The notes beneath the pieces are model-generated. The model did no database searches. It was not told where the DNA came from and saw only the letters and a list, made by a program, of their open reading frames with translations. This document shows positions 1 through 7,053 of a stretch of DNA of 11,082 nucleotides, piece after piece. The stretch is from Thermodesulfobacteriota bacterium (GTDB taxonomy: Bacteria; Desulfobacterota_D; UBA1144; Nemesobacterales; UBA2774), in assembly GCA_039028315.1 (NCBI GenBank), contig JBCCIH010000065.1, positions 1 through 11,082 of the forward strand, written 5' to 3'. Positions within the stretch are counted from its first letter, which is position 1; each line of letters starts with the position of its first letter. The position numbers were made by a program, and so were the translations under genes.

Positions 1-1
1 C

Positions 2-406
2 AAAGAATGTGAGACATTTGAGGATATATCAGGGCTTTGGAAAAAAAGACCCTACTTAGCCGTGGCGCTGGGAGTATTTATGTTCTCACTGGCCGGAATA
101 CCCCCGACAATAGGGTTTTTCGCTAAATACAGAATATTCTTGTCTGCAGTCCAAGCGGATTTTTACTGGCTTGCTGTACTTGGTATATTGGCCAGCGTTA
201 TTTCAGCATACTACTACTTAAGAGTGCTCGTATATGCATTTATGAAAGAAGATACGGCCAGCTTTCCGTCATTTAAGATTGCTTCATCAATAGTTTTAGT
301 TGTGCTCTGCATCGGAACGCTTCTTCTTGGGATTTTTCCACTAGATTCCTGGAATCTTGCTCTAGAAGCTGCCGGATCAGTACTGGTTGCTTTTAGCGGA
401 CAGTAA
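2..406 (+). CDS. nuoN: NADH-quinone oxidoreductase subunit N, C-terminal part (5' end outside window)
   Basis: This is the last 134 residues of NuoN, an antiporter-like proton-pumping subunit of the membrane arm of respiratory complex I. The frame is open from base 2 to the TAA at 404-406, so the gene begins before the window. A GTG at base 62 is an internal valine codon, because the family match continues upstream of it (a loop reading FEDISGLWKKRP). The segment GIPPTIGFFAKY is the conserved NuoN/M/L region. Its lysine, at visible residue 42, corresponds to a lysine conserved in the proton channel of this family. Three hydrophobic segments are visible at about residues 17-37, 53-78 and 93-113, which fits the C-terminal helices of NuoN. 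The related NuoM and NuoL end differently, and nuoN is usually the last gene of a nuo operon, which agrees with the unrelated ftsK following here. No terminator hairpin is evident after the stop. Confidence 0.93.
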   Translation, partial: KECETFEDISGLWKKRPYLAVALGVFMFSLAGIPPTIGFFAKYRIFLSAVQADFYWLAVLGILASVISAYYYLRVLVYAFMKEDTASFPSFKIASSIVLVVLCIGTLLLGIFPLDSWNLALEAAGSVLVAFSGQ

Positions 407-467
407 AAAAACTAGTTGTATTAACCACTTATATCCGTAATATTTCTAATAACTAAAGCTAACAATT

Positions 468-496
468 TTGAATACTTAAGCTAAATATTGTATAAT
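468..496 (+). promoter_or_regulatory. sigma70-type promoter for ftsK-lolA
   Basis: A perfect -10 box TATAAT (491-496) lies exactly 17 bases after TTGAAT (468-473), which matches the -35 consensus at its first four positions. Transcription would start at about 503-504, only some 8 bases before the ftsK ATG at 512, so the message would carry almost no leader. The spacing and the -10 match are seen directly; activity and start point are inferred. It sits in the 105-base gap after nuoN, which otherwise holds only A/T-rich sequence and no clear terminator. Confidence 0.65.
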
Positions 497-511
497 TAGC
501 TTTAACAATCC

Positions 512-2818
512 ATGGCAAGAAAAAGTAATTCTAAAAAATCTTCCTCTGACAATCTTACTAGAGAGCTTATTGCAGCATTTTTATTCTCTCTTGGGATTTT
601 TTCGGCCCTAAGCCTTATTTTTTACAGCTCAGGCACGGATCAAGACGTCCAGGGTGCTATGGGACAGATTGGTGATTTTATTGCTCAAATACTGGGCCAA
701 GCATTTGGAGTATGTGCTTTTGTAGTCCCGGTAGTACTATTTTACTCATCCGTTGTTGTTTTCTTAAATAGAGCAGGCTCTGGTCTATATAGAAAAGCAA
801 TTTCATCCTTCATCTTCCTTTTGGCAATAATGACATTTCTTGGATTAGCCTTTGCCAATACAGACTTTCTGGGTTACAACCCATCAGGCGGGTGGATTGG
901 AAGCTCGATAGCTACAATGCTAAGAGACAGTATTGCCGGAACAGTTGGGTCATATCTCATTGTAACTATTTTGTTTTTACTGAGTTTAATAATAATATCG
1001 AGTCTTACGCTAACAGAGTTAATTACTTCGACGGTAAAGTGGGCAATGTATATTTTTGAAAATGTATATGCAGGATCAAAGTATTTAGTACTTGAGGGAA
1101 ACAAAATATTTTCCAACCTAAAAGAGAACTACTCAAAGTCCAAAGCCGAGTCAATTGAAGAGCCAATATTAGCTGAGGAAAACACATCAATAAATCTAAA
1201 TGGGAAGCATAGCCCTGTCGACGAAATATTAAATGAAGAAATCATAAATTTAGAGGACGAGGTGGTAACAGATCGCCCCCAAGCTTTAATTGAATCAGAT
1301 CCTGATCAACCTCAAATAGTAGTAGAAACGCCAAAGTTAGATGGACTTGAAGAGTTCTTCCCTAAAAAAGAAGTTCTACATAGCGATTATGTATTGCCGT
1401 CCACTGACCTGCTTGATCCTAAGTTGGAAACCAACGTTCAGATAGATAAAAACGCAGTATTTGATAAAGCAAAACTCATAGAAGATAAACTGGAAGATTT
1501 CGGCGTTAAGGGAAAGGTGACGGAGATAAGACCCGGTCCTGTAATCACTATGTTCGAGTACAAACCGGCACCTGGAATCAAGATAAATAAGATTGCTTCA
1601 CTTGAAAATGATCTTGCTATGGGACTAAGCGCAGTAAGTATTAGAATAATCGCGCCAATTCCAGGTAAAGATGTTATCGGTATTGAAGTTCCAAACACAA
1701 AGCGCGAGTTAGTAGTATTAAGAGAAATGCTAGAAGATCCTGAGTTCTCTAAAAGCGAGTCTTTCTTGACTCTGGCGCTTGGTAAAGATATCGCCGGTCT
1801 TCCATTTTTTATGGATTTACGAAAAGCGCCTCATTTGATGATCGCCGGTACTACCGGGTCAGGAAAGAGTGTTCTATTAAATGCAATAATCACAAGCATG
1901 CTCTACAAGGCAAGCCCAAGAGAGCTTAAGTTCATTATGATCGACCCTAAAATGCTTGAGTTGTCAGTATATGAAGACATACCTCACCTTCTGCATCCTG
2001 TGGTTACCGAGCCTAAAAAGGCTTCAGCTGCTCTTAGGTGGGCTGTACATGAGATGGATGAGAGATACAGGATTTTATCTGAAGAAGGTGTTAGGGATAT
2101 TGAGAGCTATAATAAAAGTCTTATGAAGCGGGATGATGAGGACAAGTGGGACAAGTTTTTGCCTTACATAGTAATAGTTTTAGATGAGCTTGCAGATCTT
2201 ATGATGGTGTCAGGAAGTGAAATAAAAGAGTCTATAACAAGACTTTCTCAAAAAGCGCGTGCATCAGGAATTCACCTTATTGTTGCAACCCAAAGGCCAT
2301 CGGCTGATGTGGTTGCCGGACTTATTAAAGCTAACTTCCCTGCTAGAATTTCCTTTTTGGTATTTTCAAAAATTGATTCAAGAATAATTTTAGATGCTGG
2401 AGGAGCAGAACGTCTTTTAGGAAAAGGAGATATGCTTTTCTTAGAGCCCGGCACCTCTAACCTCATGAGGCTCCAGGGAGCTCTTATATCAGATGAAGAG
2501 AGAGAGGGCATTACGGAATATATTAAATCTCAAGGCAGGCCTGAATATAACGAGGAGATCACACACGTTGAAGAGCAGGACGGTGGGGAGGATCTTGATG
2601 ATGAGAAGGACGAGCTATACCAGCAGGCGCTTAGAACCATAGCAGAAACTGGTCAAGCATCTATATCAATGCTCCAGCGAAGACTAAAGATTGGTTACAA
2701 TAGAGCTGCGAGAATTGTGGAGATTATGGAAAAAGAGGGGGTTGTCGGACCCCAAGAAGTTGCGGGCAAGCCAAGGGAAGTATTTATAGATCTAAGTCAG
2801 TTTGAAGAGAGGCAATAA
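512..2818 (+). CDS. ftsK: DNA translocase FtsK/SpoIIIE
   Basis: Membrane-anchored ATP-driven DNA pump that clears and aligns the chromosome terminus at the division septum and, in FtsK systems, activates XerCD recombination at dif. The product is 768 residues, much shorter than E. coli FtsK and close to SpoIIIE and many short-linker FtsK proteins. Four membrane segments lie at about residues 19-38, 62-85, 95-115 and 144-167. An acidic, low-conservation linker (about 205-300) follows, then the alpha domain with GPVITMFEY (342-350). The RecA-like motor has Walker A GTTGSGKS (446-453), Walker B ending in D558-E559 within VIVLDELADLM, and the ATQRPS motif (592-597). The C-terminal winged-helix gamma domain (about 700-760) contains RRLKIGYNRAARIVEIMEKE, the element that reads KOPS/SRS polarity sequences. 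The ATG at 512 has no Shine-Dalgarno sequence and lies about 8 bases from the predicted transcript start. No later start keeps the first membrane helix intact. The stop overlaps the lolA start. Confidence 0.97.
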   Translation: MARKSNSKKSSSDNLTRELIAAFLFSLGIFSALSLIFYSSGTDQDVQGAMGQIGDFIAQILGQAFGVCAFVVPVVLFYSSVVVFLNRAGSGLYRKAISSFIFLLAIMTFLGLAFANTDFLGYNPSGGWIGSSIATMLRDSIAGTVGSYLIVTILFLLSLIIISSLTLTELITSTVKWAMYIFENVYAGSKYLVLEGNKIFSNLKENYSKSKAESIEEPILAEENTSINLNGKHSPVDEILNEEIINLEDEVVTDRPQALIESDPDQPQIVVETPKLDGLEEFFPKKEVLHSDYVLPSTDLLDPKLETNVQIDKNAVFDKAKLIEDKLEDFGVKGKVTEIRPGPVITMFEYKPAPGIKINKIASLENDLAMGLSAVSIRIIAPIPGKDVIGIEVPNTKRELVVLREMLEDPEFSKSESFLTLALGKDIAGLPFFMDLRKAPHLMIAGTTGSGKSVLLNAIITSMLYKASPRELKFIMIDPKMLELSVYEDIPHLLHPVVTEPKKASAALRWAVHEMDERYRILSEEGVRDIESYNKSLMKRDDEDKWDKFLPYIVIVLDELADLMMVSGSEIKESITRLSQKARASGIHLIVATQRPSADVVAGLIKANFPARISFLVFSKIDSRIILDAGGAERLLGKGDMLFLEPGTSNLMRLQGALISDEEREGITEYIKSQGRPEYNEEITHVEEQDGGEDLDDEKDELYQQALRTIAETGQASISMLQRRLKIGYNRAARIVEIMEKEGVVGPQEVAGKPREVFIDLSQFEERQ

Positions 2819-3477
2819 TGGTCAAAATAATATTACCTATTTTTATGTTTCTGTTTGCACTAAGCATGCAGGCACATGCTGAAGATCTAGATTCTGTTTT
2901 GAATAAAGTTCAAAAAAAGTATGATCAGATAAACAGCTTTCATGCTGTGTTTATTCAAGAGTCGGAGGTAAAAGCACTAGATAAAGTTCAAACAGCCCAA
3001 GGAGAGGTCTGGTTTAAAAAGCCGGGTAAGATGAGATGGAACTACAACACTCCTAACATGGACCAAATAGTCTCTGATGGAAAGACCCTGTGGTTTTATG
3101 ACGAAGAAGAAAAGCAAGTCATAGAAACTCCACTTAACCAAGTCTCTGAGACTGAGTCTACGACAACACTTCTTTCTGGTCTAGGTAATCTGCAAGAGCT
3201 TTTTAAAGCAAGTTTCTCAACTTCTGAAAATCTAGATGCAAACGGTAGTTATTTGCTTGACCTTGTTCCGAAAAATGATGAAGAATACAATAAAGTTACT
3301 ATATCAGTAGGCAAGCAAGATATGATGGTAAATACTATTTATCTCTACGATGCTTTTGGGAATCTGACAACAATGAAGCTCGAAGATGTAAAGTTAGATA
3401 GCGATGTGTCTGATTCACTATTTGTATTTAAAGCGCCTGAGGGCACTGAAGTAGTAAAGCCCCCGTCACTTCAATAA
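2818..3477 (+). CDS. lolA: outer-membrane lipoprotein carrier protein LolA
   Basis: Periplasmic chaperone that takes lipoproteins released from the inner membrane by LolCDE and carries them across the periplasm. The 219-residue product starts with a signal peptide: a lysine, a hydrophobic core and a probable cleavage after AHA (A21). The mature part shows LolA features: an N-terminal YDQINSFHAVFIQES helix/strand, then GEVWFKKPGKMRWNY and DGKTLWFYDEEEKQV, which are the conserved beta-sheet strands lining the acyl-chain cavity. Length is typical of the family. The ATG shares its A with the ftsK stop (TAATG), and the purine-rich AGAGAGG at the end of ftsK can serve as ribosome binding site, so translation is probably coupled. 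The ftsK-lolA order is also found in E. coli. No lolB is seen here; lineages outside the gamma and beta proteobacteria usually lack it. Confidence 0.94.
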   Translation: MVKIILPIFMFLFALSMQAHAEDLDSVLNKVQKKYDQINSFHAVFIQESEVKALDKVQTAQGEVWFKKPGKMRWNYNTPNMDQIVSDGKTLWFYDEEEKQVIETPLNQVSETESTTTLLSGLGNLQELFKASFSTSENLDANGSYLLDLVPKNDEEYNKVTISVGKQDMMVNTIYLYDAFGNLTTMKLEDVKLDSDVSDSLFVFKAPEGTEVVKPPSLQ

Positions 3478-3502
3478 TCACTGTTAGTTTTGAGATTTAT
3501 AA

Positions 3503-4732
3503 TTAGCGGTCAATTTCGCCAAGAACGATGTCCAAACTTCCAATGGCTGCAATCACATCTGCAACTAAACTGCCTTCGACCATTTTAGATAGTGCCTGCA
3601 TGTTAACGAATGAAGGTCCGCGCACTCTCATTCTATATGGCTTTCCTGTGCCGTCGCTTATTAGATAGTAAGAAAGCTCACCTTTGGGGTTTTCTACAGC
3701 ATGCTGTACTTCACCTGCAGGCGGTTTAAAGCCTTCGTAGACAATAACGAAATGTCTGATAAGTGATTCCATTTTTGTGTAGGTAAGTTCTTTCTCTGGT
3801 AGAACAATATCTGGAAGATCGGCAATATAGGGACCGTCGGGCAGATTATCAAGCGCTTGCTCTATAATTTTTAGGCTCTGGCGCATTTCCTCAAATCGGC
3901 ATATAAACCTTGAGTATGCATCTCCTTCATTTGCGATCGGGACTTCAAAATCATAGTTCTCATATCCAAGATAAGGATTTGCCTTTCTTACGTCATAAGG
4001 AACGCCGCTTCCTCTAAGAGCAGGGCCTGTTAGACCCAAGTCGACTGCGTCCTCAGCACTAATAACAGCAACATTTTTTGTTCTTTCAATCCAGATTTTA
4101 TTTCTAGTTAAGAGGTTGTCTACCTCTTTCATAGTTTTTGGAAACTCTTTTAGGAAATTTCTTACAACCTCTTCAAAATTATCCGGAAGATCCAAAGGAA
4201 GCCCGCCCACCCTTGGATAAGACGTCGTTAGCCTTGCGCCGCATACTGTTTCTAAAATTTCATAGATTCTCTCTCTTTCCTTAAAGCAGTATAGAAAAGC
4301 ACTCATTGCTCCAAGATCAAGGGCGTTAGTTCCGATTCCTACTAGGTGAGATTCAATTCTGCCGAGTTCAAAAAGTATTACCTCGGCAACTTTTGCGCGC
4401 TCAGGAATCTCATCCTCAATACCAAGTAGCTTTTCAACTGTAAGTATGTAGCCGATGTTGTTGCATATTGATGCAATATAGTCCATTCGGTCTGTGTAAG
4501 GTAGACACTGCTGATAAGTAATGTGCTCGCAAAGCTTCTCGATTCCTCTGTGAAGATAACCAATATAAGGTACGGCCTTAACGACCATCTCGCCGTCTAA
4601 ATGCAGTACTACTCTTAAAACTCCGTGGGTCGCCGGGTGCTGCGGTCCCATATTGAGCATCATCGTCTCAGTACGGGTGCCGTCATCATTAACTACAAAC
4701 GGCTCTTCGCTTATGAATTCAATCCTTTCCAT
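3503..4732 (-). CDS. nuoD: NADH-quinone oxidoreductase subunit D (49 kDa-type)
   Basis: Peripheral-arm subunit of complex I that, with NuoB, forms the quinone-binding cavity next to iron-sulfur cluster N2; it descends from the [NiFe]-hydrogenase large subunit. The product is 409 residues, the standard length for an unfused NuoD. The signature MGPQHPATHGVLR lies at 28-40, with H36 in the loop that faces the quinone head group in homologues. YTDRMDY (79-85) follows, its Y79 aligning by motif with the quinone-site tyrosine of Thermus Nqo4. The C terminus contains GELSYYLISDGTGKPYRMR and ends VLGEIDR as the family does. The ATG lies 2 bases after the nuoC stop and is preceded by GAAGG about 9 bases upstream. 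It is the last gene of the nuoABCD operon. Its stop faces that of lolA across 25 bases with no clear terminator hairpin. Confidence 0.97.
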   Translation of the reverse strand: MERIEFISEEPFVVNDDGTRTETMMLNMGPQHPATHGVLRVVLHLDGEMVVKAVPYIGYLHRGIEKLCEHITYQQCLPYTDRMDYIASICNNIGYILTVEKLLGIEDEIPERAKVAEVILFELGRIESHLVGIGTNALDLGAMSAFLYCFKERERIYEILETVCGARLTTSYPRVGGLPLDLPDNFEEVVRNFLKEFPKTMKEVDNLLTRNKIWIERTKNVAVISAEDAVDLGLTGPALRGSGVPYDVRKANPYLGYENYDFEVPIANEGDAYSRFICRFEEMRQSLKIIEQALDNLPDGPYIADLPDIVLPEKELTYTKMESLIRHFVIVYEGFKPPAGEVQHAVENPKGELSYYLISDGTGKPYRMRVRGPSFVNMQALSKMVEGSLVADVIAAIGSLDIVLGEIDR

Positions 4733-4734
4733 TA

Positions 4735-5253
4735 TTAGTTGCCTTCTTCAACAGCTTTTTCAAAAGATTTTTTGGACGGTTCCCTGTTTCTGACATCAAA
4801 GTCTTTTCTAAGTGGGAAGGGTCCATAATCTTCAGGCAAAAGAATTCTTCTAAGATCTGGGTGCCCTATGAATTCAATACCGAACATATCGTATACTTCT
4901 CTTTCTAGCCAATCAGCACTACCCCAAACAGAAACTACAGAATCTATCTTGGCTTCATCTGAGTTTAGCTCTGCTTTAAGCCGCATTCGTATGTTTTCTT
5001 CATAATCAGGGCCAAATCTGTGTACATGATACACAACTTCGTAACGAGGTGATTTTACTTCCAAGTAGTCGACTGCTGTAAGGTCGGCTAAAAACGAGAA
5101 ATCCAAATTTTCTTTCAAATAATTACAAATATTTGCGATTTGATTGCTGCTGACTAATAAAGTAGTTTCCCCTCTATACTCTTTTGTATCCAAAATGTCT
5201 TTAGGAAACTCGTTTTTTAGTAAACTGACCGCCTGCTCAATATCAAAACTCAT
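4735..5253 (-). CDS. nuoC: NADH-quinone oxidoreductase subunit C (30 kDa-type)
   Basis: Peripheral-arm scaffold subunit of complex I that packs against NuoD. It has 172 residues, at the shorter end for the unfused subunit. The 30-kDa family signature runs from about residue 117 to 150 and contains EREVYDMFGIEF, GHPDLRRILLPEDYG and PFPLRKDF. The N-terminal half (LADLTAVDYL, RYEVVYHVHRFG) also matches the family. The ATG lies inside the end of nuoB with a 4-base overlap (ATGA). A strong AAAGGGG about 9 bases upstream supports this start. Overlap above and a 2-base gap below indicate coupled translation with nuoB and nuoD. It is not fused to NuoD, unlike E. coli NuoCD. Confidence 0.96.
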   Translation of the reverse strand: MSFDIEQAVSLLKNEFPKDILDTKEYRGETTLLVSSNQIANICNYLKENLDFSFLADLTAVDYLEVKSPRYEVVYHVHRFGPDYEENIRMRLKAELNSDEAKIDSVVSVWGSADWLEREVYDMFGIEFIGHPDLRRILLPEDYGPFPLRKDFDVRNREPSKKSFEKAVEEGN

Positions 5254-5735
5254 ACTACAGGCGCCCCTTTCATCTCAATTTTCTTTTGTATCTTCATTAC
5301 TGCATCAATTAATGCTTCTGGTCTTGGAGGGCAGCCGCCGACATATACATCAACAGGCAAAAACTCATCTATGCCTTGTACAACTGCATAGCTATCAAAT
5401 GGTCCTCCTCCGCAAGTACAAGAACCCATTGCGATAACCCACTTTGGCTCTGGCATCTGGTCATATATTCTTCTGCACACAGAGGCCATCTTATAAGTAA
5501 TAGTGCCTGACACAATCATTAGATCGGCTTGTCTGGGTGAGAATCTGGCAACCTCAGCGCCAAAACGAGATAGATCGTATCTTGACGCAAACACTCCCAT
5601 CATTTCAATAGCGCAGCAAGCCGTGCCAAAAGGCATAGGCCATAGGCTATTTTTTCTGCCCCAATTGGCAAAAGCTTCAATTGTTGTTGTTAAAAAACCC
5701 TCTCCGCCCAAGAGCGGATCTGAATTTACTCCCAA
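5250..5735 (-). CDS. nuoB: NADH-quinone oxidoreductase subunit B (PSST-type, cluster N2)
   Basis: Complex I subunit that holds the terminal [4Fe-4S] cluster N2 and passes electrons to quinone at the NuoD interface. The 161-residue product has the four N2 ligands: tandem C40-C41 in GTACCAIEM, C106 in AMGSCTCGG and C135 in VGGCPPRPE. Spacings of 65 and 29 residues match E. coli NuoB. The core GVFASRYDLSRFGAEV and SPRQADLMIVSGT is intact. The start is TTG (5735-5733): in-frame codons upstream reach a stop within six codons and contain no ATG, GTG or other TTG, and AAGGAG sits 7 bases before the TTG. This start overlaps the end of nuoA by 10 bases. A later start would remove conserved N-terminal sequence. 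Confidence 0.96.
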   Translation of the reverse strand: MGVNSDPLLGGEGFLTTTIEAFANWGRKNSLWPMPFGTACCAIEMMGVFASRYDLSRFGAEVARFSPRQADLMIVSGTITYKMASVCRRIYDQMPEPKWVIAMGSCTCGGGPFDSYAVVQGIDEFLPVDVYVGGCPPRPEALIDAVMKIQKKIEMKGAPVV

Positions 5736-6082
5736 TCTAATGCTCCTTTTTTAATTACATAAAAATATCCTGCCATGATAACTATGAGAAAAATTATTAC
5801 TTCTACAAAAGCCAGCATCCCTAGATCTTTATATACACTCGCCCAGGCAAATAGAAATACAGCTTCCACGTCAAAGAGTATAAATAATGCCCCAACAAGG
5901 TAGTACTTTATTGAGAACTTTCCTCTTGTATCGCCGGTTGCAGTCATCCCGGATTCGTATGGTGCAAGCTTTCCCTTAGCCTCTTTCTTAGGACCCAATT
6001 GAGAAGAGAGCCCAATCATTATGCAAGCAAGACCAATTGCGAATATTAGTATTAGTAGAATTGGTATATACTCGTAAAGCAC
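5726..6082 (-). CDS. nuoA: NADH-quinone oxidoreductase subunit A
   Basis: Small membrane subunit of complex I at the junction of the hydrophilic and membrane arms. It has 118 residues, normal for the family, with three membrane helices at about 5-27, 59-82 and 87-110. The loop between helices 1 and 2 contains the conserved PYESG (41-45). Helix 2 contains FDVEAVFLFAW, whose acidic D71 and E73 are family hallmarks. The C terminus GALDWE is typical. The start is GTG (6082-6080). The frame upstream has only three more codons before a stop and none is a usual start; the ATG at 6087-6085 is in a different frame. No Shine-Dalgarno sequence precedes the GTG, and the best promoter would place transcript initiation at or within a few bases of it. 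It is first in the nuoABCD operon and overlaps nuoB. Confidence 0.95.
   Translation of the reverse strand: MLYEYIPILLILIFAIGLACIMIGLSSQLGPKKEAKGKLAPYESGMTATGDTRGKFSIKYYLVGALFILFDVEAVFLFAWASVYKDLGMLAFVEVIIFLIVIMAGYFYVIKKGALDWE
5743..5748 (-). promoter_or_regulatory. ribosome binding site of nuoB, inside nuoA
   Basis: On the minus strand AAGGAG occupies 5748-5743 and is followed by a 7-base spacer and the TTG at 5735. It is the main reason to accept the TTG start. An ATT only 1 base after the motif is too close to be used. Confidence 0.75.
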
Positions 6083-6088
6083 AGCATT

Positions 6089-6116
6089 ATGTTATGTGGA
6101 ATGGAAAAATTGTCAA
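6089..6116 (-). promoter_or_regulatory. candidate promoter for nuoABCD
   Basis: On the minus strand a perfect -35 TTGACA (6116-6111) is followed after 16 bases by TAACAT (6094-6089), a four-of-six match to the -10 consensus. A better -10, CATAAT (6091-6086), would need a 19-base spacer. With the first choice transcription would begin at about 6082, the first base of the nuoA GTG, giving a leaderless message. The boxes are seen directly; activity and start point are inferred. Confidence 0.5.
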
Positions 6117-6211
6117 GGTTATAAAGAGCTCAAAATAGACTTATTTTTTCTCAAACTATCAGATGAATTTATATGTTAGAATTAAAGAAAAACTCAGCGG
6201 GGGTATATCAT

Positions 6212-7027
6212 ATGTTCAAAGTTCTCTTATCGTTGTTAATTGTATTGATTTTCTCTATCAGCAGTTATGCAGATGTAATATTCGAGATTGATCAGAAGCA
6301 AATAAATCCGGAGGCGACCCACAAAACCAAAGGTATGGTAAAGGGAAAAAATTTCAAGATGGATTTTTATGAGAACGGGGAAAAATTGGACGGTTCTATG
6401 ATATATAGAGGCGATACTAAAGAGATGATCATGGTCAGTCACCAGGATAAATCTTATGTAGTTTTGGATGAAGCTACACTAAAAGAGCTTGCCGGGGTCA
6501 TGTCTCAAGCTATGGCAGAGTTTGAACAGGCCATGAAGGATGCAACTCCAGAGGAAAGAGCTATGATGGAGCAGGCTTTGAAAGGCAGAATGCCTGGTAT
6601 GGGAGATAGCGAAGTGGTTGAGCCTATAATAAAAAAGGCAGGTTCTTCAAAAGTAAACTCTTACAGCTGCACTTTATATGACGTCTATAAAGGGGATGAA
6701 AAAACAAGCCAACACTGCGTTGCCCCTTGGGCAAGTATAGAGGGCGGAGCGGAAATGAAAACTGTAATGCTTGAGATGGCAAATTTTATGGATGAGATGG
6801 CTAAATCATTCTCCAAAAGCAAAGGTTTTATGGGCAAGCAGATGCAGTTTGAAAATAATGTCTTCGCTCAGCTAAGAAAGATGGATGGTTTTCCGGTACA
6901 GACAATTGATTATGATAATGGACAAGTAGACAGCGAATCACAACTAGCGTCCACAAAAAAAACAGCTGTAAATGCAGCAGACCTTGAGCCGCCCGCTGGT
7001 TACACAAGACAGAACATGGGTCTTTAA
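6212..7027 (+). CDS. exported methionine-rich DUF4412-like protein
   Basis: Function unknown; the overall pattern resembles DUF4412-type periplasmic proteins. The 271-residue product begins with a signal peptide (FKVLLSLLIVLIFSISSYA) and a probable cleavage after A20. The N-terminal half has repeated beta-strand-like stretches (GKNFKMDFYENGEKL, GSMIYRGDTKEMIMV, DKSYVVLDEATL). A helical methionine-rich segment follows (about 92-130, including TPEERAMMEQ), and the C terminus LEPPAGYTRQ is typical of the group. I count 22 methionines, about 8%. C153 and C169 are the only cysteines and could form a disulfide. The ATG at 6212 is preferred: GGGGG lies 8 bases upstream and the signal peptide starts there. 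The in-frame ATG at 6173 has no ribosome binding site and would add 13 residues. The gene diverges from nuoA; the 129 bases between them hold no clear plus-strand promoter. It is followed closely by a second exported protein. Confidence 0.8.
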   Translation: MFKVLLSLLIVLIFSISSYADVIFEIDQKQINPEATHKTKGMVKGKNFKMDFYENGEKLDGSMIYRGDTKEMIMVSHQDKSYVVLDEATLKELAGVMSQAMAEFEQAMKDATPEERAMMEQALKGRMPGMGDSEVVEPIIKKAGSSKVNSYSCTLYDVYKGDEKTSQHCVAPWASIEGGAEMKTVMLEMANFMDEMAKSFSKSKGFMGKQMQFENNVFAQLRKMDGFPVQTIDYDNGQVDSESQLASTKKTAVNAADLEPPAGYTRQNMGL

Positions 7028-7053
7028 CAATGAAAATCTAAGGGAGTGGAGAA

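Noticed and set aside
62..64. GTG at base 62 as the start of a small membrane protein
   Set aside because: The frame is open to the window edge and the upstream residues continue the NuoN match, so this is an internal valine codon.
3445..3505. Bidirectional terminator between lolA and nuoD
   Set aside because: Only a 5-base-pair match (GAAGT with ACTTC) around a 15-base loop can be found, inside the lolA end, without a good T-run. Too weak to call.
5144..5437. Plus-strand open frame opposite nuoC and nuoB
   Set aside because: It lies antisense to two strongly conserved genes, its product resembles nothing, and it has no sensible start context; it is a shadow of the minus-strand coding.
6110..6138. 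Plus-strand promoter starting with TTGTCA before the DUF4412-like gene
   Set aside because: The sequence 17 bases on (AAATAG) is a poor -10 match. The TTGTCA is largely the complement of the minus-strand TTGACA box.
6173..6211. Earlier in-frame ATG for the DUF4412-like protein at 6173
   Set aside because: It has no ribosome binding site and puts 13 extra residues before a complete signal peptide, while the ATG at 6212 has GGGGG at the right distance.
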